A DNA stretch of 64,000 bases from CAVRXQ01 sp963838845 (GTDB lineage: Bacteria; Actinomycetota; Acidimicrobiia; Acidimicrobiales; Bog-793). Below, in pieces: positions 1 to 8,284 of this stretch (position 1 is its first letter; each line of letters opens with the position of its first letter). Below the pieces are notes generated by a model. The model was not told the origin of the DNA and did not search any database. It worked only from the letters and a program-made list of their open reading frames with translations. Location of the stretch: NCBI GenBank assembly GCA_963838845.1, contig CAWISR010000002.1, positions 620,001 through 684,000 of the forward strand, written 5' to 3'. A program made the translations under genes and the position numbers.

Positions 1-580
1 GGCACTCGGCGAGAGGCTGCCGCTCGCGTCGGGCAGCGTCGACGGCGCGGTCTGCTGCCTCGTCATCGAACACGCCCTCGACGCCGACGTCGTGCTCGCC
101 GAGGCGGCGCGCGTGCTCGCCCCTGGCGGGCGGTTCCTCCTCGTCGTGAACCACCCCGCGTTCCAGGGTCCGGGAAGCGGATTCGTCGACGACCAGATCC
201 TTGACGAGCGCTACTGGCGGGTCGGCCCGTATCTCAAAGAACAATGGGTGGTCGAGAACGTCGACTCGGCGGTGACCCTCGGCTTCAGTCATCGCCCGCT
301 GTCCCGGTACATCAACCCGGCGATCGACGCCGGCCTCGTCCTCACGCGGCTCATCGAGCCGGCGCCGCGTCGTGACCTTCTCGACGGGTCAACTGATCCC
401 GATTTCGAGGTGACGATCCCGCGGCTTTCGCGCGATGCGATTCGCGCGCCTTTCCTCATCGGAGGATCGTTGACTCGATGGAGCCTCGGGTGTGGGGCTA
501 CGGCACCTTGGTCCCGAGAGACCCCAGGGCGCCCACTTGGGATGCGAAGATCGTGGCGGAGGTCGCGTCGCGATGGCTGA
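1..580 (+). CDS. class I SAM-dependent methyltransferase, 5'-partial
   Basis: The gene runs in from outside the window in frame 2. The visible part contains the segment VLAEAARVLAPGGRFLLV, the post-motif region typical of Methyltransf_11/25 enzymes acting on small molecules. The nucleotide-binding motif lies upstream of the window. After the segment IRAPFLIGG the reading frame continues into an arginine-rich tail of about 45 residues that does not look like the normal short end of this family. A shift of one base would end the protein at the TGA at 471-473, so a small indel near 450-470 is possible. The stop at 578-580 overlaps the rapZ start by 8 bases. The substrate cannot be told from this part. 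Confidence 0.75.
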   Translation, partial: ALGERLPLASGSVDGAVCCLVIEHALDADVVLAEAARVLAPGGRFLLVVNHPAFQGPGSGFVDDQILDERYWRVGPYLKEQWVVENVDSAVTLGFSHRPLSRYINPAIDAGLVLTRLIEPAPRRDLLDGSTDPDFEVTIPRLSRDAIRAPFLIGGSLTRWSLGCGATAPWSRETPGRPLGMRRSWRRSRRDG

Positions 581-1427
581 GTACCTGATCGTCGCCGGGA
601 TGTCGGGCGCCGGGCGTTCGACTGCCGCCGCCACCCTCGAGGATCTCGGCTGGTTCGTCATCGACAACCTTCCGGGGGCATTGATCGGCAGGGTCGCCGA
701 GCTCGGCGGCCAGCGTGGAGGCGATTTCGACCGCTTCTGCTTCGTCGTCGGCCGCGGCGGCCCGGAGTCGCTGAGCGAGATCGTCCCGGCGATCGAGGAG
801 CTGCGCGCCTCGGGAGCGCGGGTTCGGGTCCTTTTCCTCGACGCCGCGGATGACGTCCTCGTCCGACGGTTCTCCGGCACGCGCCGTCGGCACCCGCTCG
901 GGGCAGAAGGCGTGCTCGACTCGATCGAGTCCGAACGCGAGCTCCTCGCGCCGCTCCGTTTCGAAGCCGACGCCGTGATCGACACGACCGAAACCAACGT
1001 CCACGAACTGCGGGCGCGTCTCGTCGAGCTCTACGCCGGTCGGATGGCGACGGGCGAGTTGGAGACCTCGGTGGTCTCGTTCGGGTTCAAGAACGGCCTT
1101 CCGCTCGACGCCGATCTCGTCTTCGACGTGCGGTTCCTGCCGAACCCGCACTGGGTCGACGAACTTCGGCCGCACAGCGGTCTCGACGCGGACGTGCGCG
1201 ACTACGTCCTCTCTTCTCCCGAGGCGATCGAGTTCCTCGATCGAATCGAGTCGATGTTGAGTTTCTTGCTCCCGTACTACGCGCGGGAGGGTAAGTCGTA
1301 TCTCTCGATCGCGATCGGCTGCACCGGCGGCCGACATCGTTCCGTTGTCCTCGCCGAAGAGCTCGTGACGCGCCTCCGCAAGGATGGGTACGAGCCGGCA
1401 GTGCACCACCGCGACATCACCCGGTGA
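573..1427 (+). CDS. rapZ: RNase adapter RapZ (P-loop protein)
   Basis: The 284-residue product has the family's usual length when started at the ATG at 573; an upstream in-frame extension to 492 lacks family character. The N-terminal Walker A reads GMSGAGRSTAA, followed by LGWFVIDNLP, a hallmark of the family. The C-terminal domain carries GCTGGRHRSV, the conserved segment of the RNA-binding half. Family members bind ATP/GTP and, in Enterobacteria, steer RNase E to the GlmZ sRNA; in actinobacteria the role is less clear. The gene overlaps yvcK by 4 bases (GTGA), so the two are translationally coupled, as in most Gram-positive bacteria. Confidence 0.95.
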   Translation: MAEYLIVAGMSGAGRSTAAATLEDLGWFVIDNLPGALIGRVAELGGQRGGDFDRFCFVVGRGGPESLSEIVPAIEELRASGARVRVLFLDAADDVLVRRFSGTRRRHPLGAEGVLDSIESERELLAPLRFEADAVIDTTETNVHELRARLVELYAGRMATGELETSVVSFGFKNGLPLDADLVFDVRFLPNPHWVDELRPHSGLDADVRDYVLSSPEAIEFLDRIESMLSFLLPYYAREGKSYLSIAIGCTGGRHRSVVLAEELVTRLRKDGYEPAVHHRDITR

Positions 1428-2362
1428 GCCCGAGCGATTCGGCCGCTGCCGCGACACACGCGGAACTCCGCAGCGACGGACCGAACGTGGTCGCAATCGG
1501 CGGAGGTCACGGACTCGCGCGCACGCTCCGTGCATTGCGCGAGTACGCGAGCAGCATCACGGCGATTGTCTCGGTTGCCGACGACGGCGGCTCGAGCGGC
1601 CGTCTCCGAGAGGCGTTCGGGATTCCCGCTCCGGGCGATATCCGGCGCTGCATCGGTGCGTTGCTGCCCGGACGGTCCGCACTCGGTGACGCGCTCGAAT
1701 ACCGCTTCGACGCCGGCGAGCTCGGAGGGCACGCCTTCGGAAACGTCCTCCTCGCCGCGCTCGCCGCGACGAGCGGTGACTTCGCATTGGGCGTGGCGGA
1801 GTGTTGCGCGATCCTGCAGACCGTCGGCAGCGTCGTGCCCGCGACCGACATCCCCGTCGTGCTGAAGGCGACGGCCCACGGCTCGGAGATGCAAGGCCAG
1901 GCGCGGATCAAGATGACCGAGGGCGTGACCTCCGTCTCGCTCATTCCTGAGGACGCGCCGGTGCCGCCTGCGGCGATCGAAGCGATCGGGAATGCGGACG
2001 AGATCGTCATCGGTCCGGGATCGCTTTTCACGAGCGTCCTTGCCGCGCTGGCGCCAGGTCCGATCAGTGCGGCGTTGGCTCGCTCCGCGGCCCGGCGGGT
2101 TTACGTCTGCAACCTCCACGAGCAGGTCCCGGAGACGACCGGCTTTGACGCGGCCGCGCACGTCATTGCGCTGGCACGGCACGGGATCGAGCCTGATGTG
2201 ATCATCTGTGATCCCGAACAGATCGCCCTCGGGACAATGCCAGAGGGCGTGCGTGTGGTCGCGCAGCCCGTGGCTCGCTCTGACGGACTTGCTCACGACG
2301 CGAGGCTGCTTGCGGCCGCCCTCGTCACCGCGGCACGGGTTAGCGAGGCCGACGAGCAATGA
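1424..2362 (+). CDS. yvcK: gluconeogenesis factor YvcK/CofD-like protein
   Basis: The 312-residue product starts with GTG inside the rapZ stop. It has the family signature VAIGGGHGLARTLRAL near the N-terminus and the VSVADDGGSSGRLR segment that binds UDP-sugar or related nucleotides in YvcK proteins. The IVIGPGSLFTSVLAAL segment sits in the C-terminal half. YvcK proteins affect cell-wall precursor supply and growth on gluconeogenic carbon sources. In actinobacteria the next gene is normally whiA; here it is absent and a ROK fragment on the opposite strand follows. Confidence 0.93.
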   Translation: MSPSDSAAAATHAELRSDGPNVVAIGGGHGLARTLRALREYASSITAIVSVADDGGSSGRLREAFGIPAPGDIRRCIGALLPGRSALGDALEYRFDAGELGGHAFGNVLLAALAATSGDFALGVAECCAILQTVGSVVPATDIPVVLKATAHGSEMQGQARIKMTEGVTSVSLIPEDAPVPPAAIEAIGNADEIVIGPGSLFTSVLAALAPGPISAALARSAARRVYVCNLHEQVPETTGFDAAAHVIALARHGIEPDVIICDPEQIALGTMPEGVRVVAQPVARSDGLAHDARLLAAALVTAARVSEADEQ

Positions 2363-2395
2363 CCACCAAAACGCCGGCGTCGGTCACGTGACGCG

Positions 2396-2713
2396 TTAGG
2401 ACCGAGAGAGCACGCGCTGCCAGGCGTGCTCGACCGCGGATGCAACCGCGTCACCGACGACCGCGTCGTCGCCAAGCACGGACGACTGCAGTTCCGGAAC
2501 CGTCGGGGAGATGGAGGCGAGCTCCGAGGCGACGGCCCCGGCGAATCCCGGAGCTCGGCCGATTCCACCCCCGAGGATGACGAGATCGGGGTCGACGACC
2601 GCGACGACAGACGCGACGGCCCGCGCGACGTGGCGCGCCTCTCGGCGCACGATGCTGATCGCCCACCGGTCGCCTTCGGCGGCGGCGGCGAAGACCTGGC
2701 GTGCCGAGGGTGG
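2396..2713 (-). pseudogene. ROK-family (glucokinase/regulator) C-terminal fragment
   Basis: About 105 codons read on the minus strand before an in-frame stop at 2714-2716. The peptide includes ARAVASVVAVVDPDLVILGG, followed by GIG, the typical C-terminal segment of ROK sugar kinases and NagC-like regulators, and ends WQRVLSRS. ROK proteins are about 300 to 400 residues, so the ATP-binding N-terminal two thirds and the zinc-binding motif are missing. It sits exactly where whiA is expected, reading against yvcK and gap. It is most likely a dead remnant of a rearrangement; the first ATG in this fragment (2650) would give only 84 residues. Confidence 0.7.
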
Positions 2714-2873
2714 TCACCCTTCGGAGCTTCCGAATCAAGCCGACCCGGCCATTAGCCTCTGGGACAAGACGTGACGGGCAGCGAACCTGGTCCTGTCTCG
2801 CGCCGCTCGTCGGCGACACGGCGAGTCGCGACGCGGAATTCTGTCCCCGTTCGAGAGGAAGGTCGGTGAACTG

Positions 2874-3893
2874 ATGACGGTTCGGGTCGGCATCAATGGA
2901 TTCGGGAGGATCGGGAGGAACTTCCTCCGCGCCGCTCGTGAGTCTTCGGCGAACATCGAGATCGTGGCGGTCAACGATCTCCTCTCGCCGGAGGTCAACG
3001 CGCATCTGCTCCGCTACGACTCGACATACCGGCGCTTCCCGGGCACCGTCGAAGTGAAAGGGAGCGACCTCGTCGTCGACGGCGAGACGATCACGGTCTT
3101 TGCCGAGAAGGATCCGGCGCAGCTCAAGTGGTCCGCGGTCGACGCCGACATCGTCATCGAATCGACGGGCCGCTTCACCGAGCGCGACGCGGCGGCGGCC
3201 CACCTCCAAGGTGGTGCGAAGCGAGTCATCATCTCGGCACCTTCTTCCGATGCCGATGCAACCTTCGTCATCGGCGTGAACGACTCAACCTTTGACCCAC
3301 AGCGTCACATCGTCGTTTCGAATGCGTCCTGCACTACGAATTGCTTCGTTCCGATGATGAAGGTTCTCGACGACGCGTTCGGCATCGATAAAGGCCTGAT
3401 GACAACGGTGCACGCCTACACGAACGACCAGGCGCTCCTTGATTTGGCTCGCGAGAACCTGCACCGGGCGCGAGCGGCGGCCGTGAACATCGTCCCGACG
3501 ACGACCGGTGCGGCGCGCGCCACGAGTCTCGTCATGGAGAACATGAAAGGCCGCCTCGACGGAACCTCCCTTCGTGTCCCCCTCCCCGTCGGATCGATCA
3601 CCGACTGGGTTGGCATCCTCAACGCGGAGACCGACGCCGCTGGGATCAATGCCGCGTTTAAGCAGGCGGCCGGATCGGGGTCACTTTCGAAGGTCCTCGT
3701 GTACAACGAGGACCCGATCGTCTCCTCGGACGTCGTCGGCTCGCCCGCGTCTTGCACGTTCGACGCCGGGCTGACGATGACGCTGCCGCTCGACGGCGGC
3801 AAGACGCTCGCCAAGGTCTTCGGGTGGTACGACAACGAGTGGGGGTACTCGCATCGCCTCGTCGACCTCGCCGCAATCGTCGGCGCGGCGTGA
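2874..3893 (+). CDS. gap: type I glyceraldehyde-3-phosphate dehydrogenase
   Basis: The 339-residue protein begins with VRVGINGFGRIGRNFLRAA, the Rossmann NAD-binding start, and has the active-site segment SNASCTTNC with the catalytic cysteine. The C-terminal WYDNEWGYSHRLVDL is also typical. It oxidises and phosphorylates glyceraldehyde-3-phosphate in glycolysis. The ATG is preceded by a purine-rich GAGAGGAAGG region about 12 bases upstream. The stop overlaps the pgk start in a GTGA, so gap-pgk-tpiA form one operon. Confidence 0.97.
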   Translation: MTVRVGINGFGRIGRNFLRAARESSANIEIVAVNDLLSPEVNAHLLRYDSTYRRFPGTVEVKGSDLVVDGETITVFAEKDPAQLKWSAVDADIVIESTGRFTERDAAAAHLQGGAKRVIISAPSSDADATFVIGVNDSTFDPQRHIVVSNASCTTNCFVPMMKVLDDAFGIDKGLMTTVHAYTNDQALLDLARENLHRARAAAVNIVPTTTGAARATSLVMENMKGRLDGTSLRVPLPVGSITDWVGILNAETDAAGINAAFKQAAGSGSLSKVLVYNEDPIVSSDVVGSPASCTFDAGLTMTLPLDGGKTLAKVFGWYDNEWGYSHRLVDLAAIVGAA

Positions 3894-5065
3894 CAACTCG
3901 CCTTCCGCTCCTCGAGGACCTTCCAGAAGTCGAGGGGAGATCGGTCCTCGTTCGCGTCGACTTCAACGTGCCGATCAGAGAGGTCGACGGACGACGCGTC
4001 GTCGCTGACGACTTCCGGATCAAGAGCGCGATGCCGACGCTTCGCTGGCTCGTTGAGCGTGGCGCGAAGGTGACGTGCGCCACCCATCTCGGCCGCCCGA
4101 AGGGCGAGCCCGATCCCGCCTTCGATGTCGCACCGGTTCGTGAGCGCCTCGCCGAGATCCTCCCGCAGGTCTCGCTCATGGAGAACCTGCGTTTCGACCC
4201 CGGTGAGGAAGCGAACGATCCGGCATTCGTCGACCGCCTCGTTGCGGGCCAGGACCTGTACGTAAATGACGCGTTCGGGTCTTCGCACCGGGCGCACGCC
4301 TCGATCGTCGGACCGCCGACTCGCCTTCCGTCAGCGGCAGGGAGGCTGCTCGCGCGCGAGGCCGAAGTCATCGGTGGCTTGCTGGAGTCGCCGAGGCGTC
4401 CGTTCGTCGCGATTCTTGGAGGTGCAAAAGTTGCCGACAAGCTCGGCGTCGTCCGGTCCCTCGCTCAGCACGCGGACACAGTGCTCGTCGGCGGCGGGAT
4501 GTCGTACACGTTCTTAGCGGCGCGGGGGGAGTCCATCGGTAAGTCGTTGTTCGATGCGACGAAGCTCGAAGAGTGCAAGGCATTGTTGTCAGGTTCTTTT
4601 GATATCCGGCTGCCGACCGACGTCGTCGCCATCGGACCCGGAGGTACTCTCCGCCCCGGAGGCGGCGTGACGAGCGATCTCGACTCGATCGAAACGTTTT
4701 CCGGCGGCATCCCGGACGACTGGGAGGGAGTCGATATCGGCGAGGAGACCCGCCGCGCGTACGCGGACGTGATTGACCGGGCGGGCACGGTGTTTTGGAA
4801 TGGGCCGGTCGGACTCTTCGAAGACGCGAGGTTCGCAGCGGGCACACGTGCGCTTGCCGAGTCGCTCGCGTCGGCTGGCGGATTCACGGTGGTCGGTGGG
4901 GGTGATGTCGTTGCCGCGATCGACGGCTTCGGACTTGAGGACAAGATCGACTTCGTGTCGACGGGCGGTGGCGCCGCTCTCGAGCTCTTGGAGTTCGGCG
5001 ACCTCCCGGGACTCGCAGCGCTCCGATCGGCACCGAACGCCCCGAGCGACGGGGGTCGCGCGTGA
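3890..5065 (+). CDS. pgk: phosphoglycerate kinase
   Basis: The 391-residue product starts with GTG at 3890 (VTTRLPLLEDLPEVEGRSV), giving the normal N-terminus before VLVRVDFNVP. An in-frame extension back to 3752 lies inside gap and is not used. The sequence shows THLGRPKG, the substrate-binding loop, VGGGMSYTF and the C-terminal nucleotide loop TVVGGGDVVAAI followed by STGGGAALELLE. It makes ATP from 1,3-bisphosphoglycerate. Both ends overlap neighbours by 4 bases. Confidence 0.96.
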   Translation: MTTRLPLLEDLPEVEGRSVLVRVDFNVPIREVDGRRVVADDFRIKSAMPTLRWLVERGAKVTCATHLGRPKGEPDPAFDVAPVRERLAEILPQVSLMENLRFDPGEEANDPAFVDRLVAGQDLYVNDAFGSSHRAHASIVGPPTRLPSAAGRLLAREAEVIGGLLESPRRPFVAILGGAKVADKLGVVRSLAQHADTVLVGGGMSYTFLAARGESIGKSLFDATKLEECKALLSGSFDIRLPTDVVAIGPGGTLRPGGGVTSDLDSIETFSGGIPDDWEGVDIGEETRRAYADVIDRAGTVFWNGPVGLFEDARFAAGTRALAESLASAGGFTVVGGGDVVAAIDGFGLEDKIDFVSTGGGAALELLEFGDLPGLAALRSAPNAPSDGGRA

Positions 5066-5838
5066 CGCCTGAGCGTGGCGCGCTGATCAGCGGCAACTGG
5101 AAGATGAATGAGAACCACTTCGAGGCGTTGAAGCTGGTTCAAGAACTCGCAGCGCTCTTGCTGCAGGGCGCGATTCCCGCTGGACGCGAGGTCAGCATTC
5201 ACCCGCCGTTCACGTCGCTGCGGACTGTGCAGACTGCGCTCGAGACCGACCACGTTCCTGTCGCGCTCGGCGCGCAGAACTGTCACTTTGAAGATCGCGG
5301 GGCGTACACCGGCGAGGTGAGCCCCGAGATGCTTGCTCGACTCAACGTGCGATTCGTCATTTGCGGGCACTCCGAGCGCCGCCAACTCTTCGGCGAGACC
5401 GACGAGATCGTGCGCAAGAAGGTGGAGGCAGTCCTGCGTCACGGGATGCGACCGATCGTCTGTCTCGGTGAGACGCTCGATGAGCGCGGCGCCGGCGATG
5501 CCGAGGCGAAGGTCCGACGGCAGGTCGCTGCCGCATTCGGGGGGATGAAGCCCGACGTCGTCGCGGGCTGCGTCGTCGCGTACGAGCCGATCTGGGCGAT
5601 CGGCACGGGAGAGACCGCCAGCGCGAAGGACGCCCAAGAGATGTGCGGCTTTGTTCGCGAGGAGATCGCCGGCTTCGCGAAGTCGGCGGCCCCGGCGATT
5701 CGCATCCAGTACGGCGGGTCGGTGACCCCGGAGAGCGCCCCTGAACTCATCTCCGGTGAGGACGTCGACGGCTTTCTGGTCGGCGGTGCGAGCCTCGACG
5801 CCCAGAAGTTCTTTTCGATCGTTCGGGCCGGTTCGTAG
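5062..5838 (+). CDS. tpiA: triosephosphate isomerase
   Basis: The 258-residue protein starts with GTG within the pgk stop. It shows ISGNWKMNEN near the N-terminus with the substrate lysine, CGHSERRQLFGETD with the catalytic histidine, VVAYEPIWAIGTG with the catalytic glutamate, and YGGSVTPESAPEL and FLVGGASLDAQKF for phosphate binding. It interconverts dihydroxyacetone phosphate and glyceraldehyde-3-phosphate. It closes the gap-pgk-tpiA operon; secG follows after 82 bases. Confidence 0.97.
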   Translation: MTPERGALISGNWKMNENHFEALKLVQELAALLLQGAIPAGREVSIHPPFTSLRTVQTALETDHVPVALGAQNCHFEDRGAYTGEVSPEMLARLNVRFVICGHSERRQLFGETDEIVRKKVEAVLRHGMRPIVCLGETLDERGAGDAEAKVRRQVAAAFGGMKPDVVAGCVVAYEPIWAIGTGETASAKDAQEMCGFVREEIAGFAKSAAPAIRIQYGGSVTPESAPELISGEDVDGFLVGGASLDAQKFFSIVRAGS

Positions 5839-5920
5839 ACGCAGCCCGCGTCGATGACCAGCTCAGCTGGCTGGTAGCCTGCCGGGCGCTGCTTTTGGCG
5901 GATCGAGGAGGACTCCGTAC

Positions 5921-6151
5921 GTGCTGACCGACGTCGTCGTCGGGATCGAGGCTGTCGCCTCGTTCGCGCTGATCCTGCTCATCTTGTTGCACTCCGGGCG
6001 CGGGGGTGGACTCTCCGACATGTTCGGCTCGACGGTGGGATCGGCGGCGGCCGGGTCGACCGTCGCGGAGAAGAACCTCGACCGCCTGACAATCACGGTC
6101 GCTGTGATCTTCGCTTTCGCGACGGTGATCATCGGCCTCAGGTGGGGCTAA
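5921..6151 (+). CDS. secG: preprotein translocase subunit SecG
   Basis: The 76-residue protein has two hydrophobic segments (about residues 7-26 and 55-73) joined by the glycine-rich loop HSGRGGGLSDMFGS, the signature of SecG. It starts with GTG after a strong GAGGAGGA ribosome site at about 5906. It is the small membrane subunit of the SecYEG channel. Its position directly after tpiA is standard for actinobacteria. The stop overlaps the next gene's GTG start by 10 bases. Confidence 0.95.
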   Translation: MLTDVVVGIEAVASFALILLILLHSGRGGGLSDMFGSTVGSAAAGSTVAEKNLDRLTITVAVIFAFATVIIGLRWG

Positions 6152-7965
6152 AGCCGGCCGCAGCTGCAGCTCTTCTCGTTCTCGCTCTCGCCGCGTGCGG
6201 GAGCGTCGCGAGCGGTGCAGCGCGGAGCAGCACCACTTCGACGAGTCCGCCGAACGGCACGATCACCCTTGAGCGCGGCGGCGTCGTGACCGTCGCGGTG
6301 CCGAACCTGCCGACGGAATTCAACCCGTCGACGCCAGCGGGATCGAACGCCGTCACCCAGATGGTGATGGAGCAGGTCTGGCCGCAGCCGTTCGTCGTTG
6401 CCTCGGGGAATCGCGTCGAAACCGGCCCGGGGCTCATCACCGCAGCCGAGCTCGTCGGCATCAAGCCGGAGATGGTGGAGTACACGCTGGCGAAAGGGGC
6501 GCGCTGGTCCGACGGGGTTCCAATTTCGGCCGCCGACTTCGTTTACGACTGGCACGAGTCCATTGCCGAAGGGCCGCTGCTTCCGGCATCGTTCCCCCTC
6601 GCCGGATACGAGGCGATCGGCTCGATTCGCGCGACCAAGCACGACACGGTGACGGTCGTCTTCAGGACGTCTTACTCGGACTGGCAGGCACTGTTCGCGA
6701 ATCTCGTTCCCGCGCACATCGCCGAGCGTTACGGATGGACATCGGCGTTCGCCGGTCCGGATCCCACGCACCTCGTTTCCGGCGGTCCGTACATCGTGTC
6801 GAAGGTCACTCCGGGCGTCGAGCTTGTCCTCTCGCGCAATCCAACGTATTGGGGTCGGCCGGCGCGTCTGTCGGAGATCGTTTTCAAAGTGGAACCGAAC
6901 GAGGCGGCGACCTTGGCCGACCTTATGGCTGGACGCGTGGATGTCGCCGAACTCGATCCGGGACCAGCGGTGACCTCGACGGTGCTCGGCAGCGACGACC
7001 TCGACGCGACCACTGAACTGTCGCCCATCCTCTGGCAGCTCGATTTCAATCTCGCCGACCCGGTGGCCTCGTCGCTCGACGTCCGTCTCGCGCTGGCGAA
7101 CCTCATCAATCGCGCCGAGCTCGTCTCGGACTCCGCGGGTCTGCTGAGTGCCGGCGCATTCGCGTCGTCGAACCACCTGTATGGCGAGGGTGTTCCTGGC
7201 CATCGACGGGACGACGGACCGTACAAGGGTTCGGACCTCACCATTGCGACTCAACTGCTGCAGTCGGCGGGGTATTCGGTGAACGGCAACGGCCTCGTCG
7301 TGTCACCGTCGGGAAGCACGCTGTCGTTCACCCTCACCGGGGTGGCGGGAAACCCATTGATCACACGTCTCGAAGACGAGTTGCAGGCGCAATTGCTTGT
7401 CGCAGGGATCGCACTCCACATTCACAACGTCGCCCTGTCGACACTTTTGGATGAGGTTCTGCCGCGAGGCGAGTACCAGCTCGCGCTCGCGCCATACTTA
7501 TTGTCCCGGTATCCGTCGACGAACGAAGGCCTGTACATCGACCCTGCCGGTCCGACGCCGAGCCTGACGTTTGGGACAACGGGGTTGGCCGTACCCGCGA
7601 CGGTGACGAATTCGCTTTACGGCTCGGGCTCTGAAATCGAACCTTCCGCGAGCGCTGCTGGCGTCGTGACCCGTGATGTGCTCGGGTTCGACGACCCCGT
7701 CGTCACGGCCCTCTTCGCCCGGGCGATATCCCAGCTCAATTTCCTTACGGCGTCGAACCTGTACAACGAGATCGACAGCCAGCTTTGGAACGACATGGTG
7801 GCGTTGCCGCTCTTCCAGACACAGACCGTGCTCGTCTCCCGGGACGACCTCGTCAACGTGAGTTTCTCCGCAACATGGGCGGGCCCGATGTGGAACGCGG
7901 AGCAGTGGGGAATCCAGCTCAACCCCCCGCCCACAACAACGACGACCGCCGTGCCTGCGGGATGA
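6142..7965 (+). CDS. ABC transporter substrate-binding lipoprotein, family 5
   Basis: The 607-residue product has a short signal sequence ending in a lipobox LALAAC (cysteine near residue 19), then a serine/threonine-rich linker and an SBP_bac_5 domain with TLAKGARWSDGVPISAADFV, the typical peptide-binding segment. Family 5 proteins bind oligopeptides, nickel complexes or similar solutes and feed an ABC importer. No permease or ATPase genes for it lie in the window. The GTG start at 6142 overlaps secG by 10 bases, so it is probably in the same transcript. The C-terminus is rich in proline and threonine. Confidence 0.88.
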   Translation: MGLKPAAAAALLVLALAACGSVASGAARSSTTSTSPPNGTITLERGGVVTVAVPNLPTEFNPSTPAGSNAVTQMVMEQVWPQPFVVASGNRVETGPGLITAAELVGIKPEMVEYTLAKGARWSDGVPISAADFVYDWHESIAEGPLLPASFPLAGYEAIGSIRATKHDTVTVVFRTSYSDWQALFANLVPAHIAERYGWTSAFAGPDPTHLVSGGPYIVSKVTPGVELVLSRNPTYWGRPARLSEIVFKVEPNEAATLADLMAGRVDVAELDPGPAVTSTVLGSDDLDATTELSPILWQLDFNLADPVASSLDVRLALANLINRAELVSDSAGLLSAGAFASSNHLYGEGVPGHRRDDGPYKGSDLTIATQLLQSAGYSVNGNGLVVSPSGSTLSFTLTGVAGNPLITRLEDELQAQLLVAGIALHIHNVALSTLLDEVLPRGEYQLALAPYLLSRYPSTNEGLYIDPAGPTPSLTFGTTGLAVPATVTNSLYGSGSEIEPSASAAGVVTRDVLGFDDPVVTALFARAISQLNFLTASNLYNEIDSQLWNDMVALPLFQTQTVLVSRDDLVNVSFSATWAGPMWNAEQWGIQLNPPPTTTTTAVPAG

Positions 7966-8023
7966 GCACCTCGGAGACGAGATCTCGAGGCGATAGCCTC
8001 TCGGCGCGTAGCAGTCCCAAATT

Positions 8024-8107
8024 GTCGGAGTGGCGGAATAGGCAGACGCGCCAGCTTGAGGGGCTGGTGCCCGCAAGGGCGTGGGGGTTCAAGTCCCCCC
8101 TCCGACA
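8024..8107 (+). tRNA. tRNA-Leu (anticodon GAG)
   Basis: The acceptor strands GTCGGAG (8024-8030) and CTCCGAC (8100-8106) pair fully, with discriminator A at 8107. The anticodon stem CCAGC/GCTGG encloses the loop TTGAGGG, giving anticodon GAG, which reads leucine CUC. A long variable arm (about 8069-8082) and the T arm GGGGG-TTCAAGT-CCCCC (8083-8099) fit a class II tRNA. CCA is not encoded; a T run follows at 8109. Copies of its 3' end recur three times downstream, which marks it as an integration site. Confidence 0.95.
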
Positions 8108-8108
8108 C
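8092..8108 (+). repeat. candidate attL in tRNA-Leu 3' end
   Basis: The 17 bases AGTCCCCCCTCCGACAC at the 3' end of tRNA-Leu are repeated exactly at 11213-11229, and 16 of them at 20789-20804. This is the pattern left by integration of an element into a tRNA gene that restores the tRNA. Confidence 0.7.
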
Positions 8109-8284
8109 TTTTTGCCAGGTCAATGTAAATAGAATCGCCCGACCGTGACCCACATATCCGGCGGTATGCGGCACCCGACTGAACCCTCACCGGCGTCGGT
8201 ATGGGACAGTCCGCCAAGAGCCGTGTCGAGTCGATCGCCCTTGAACTACGCCGGCGGCAGCGATCCGGTTGACCTCTTACGCTT

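Noticed and set aside
3752..3889. Longer N-terminus for phosphoglycerate kinase
   Set aside because: The extension lies within gap and has shadow composition; GTG 3890 gives the normal family start.
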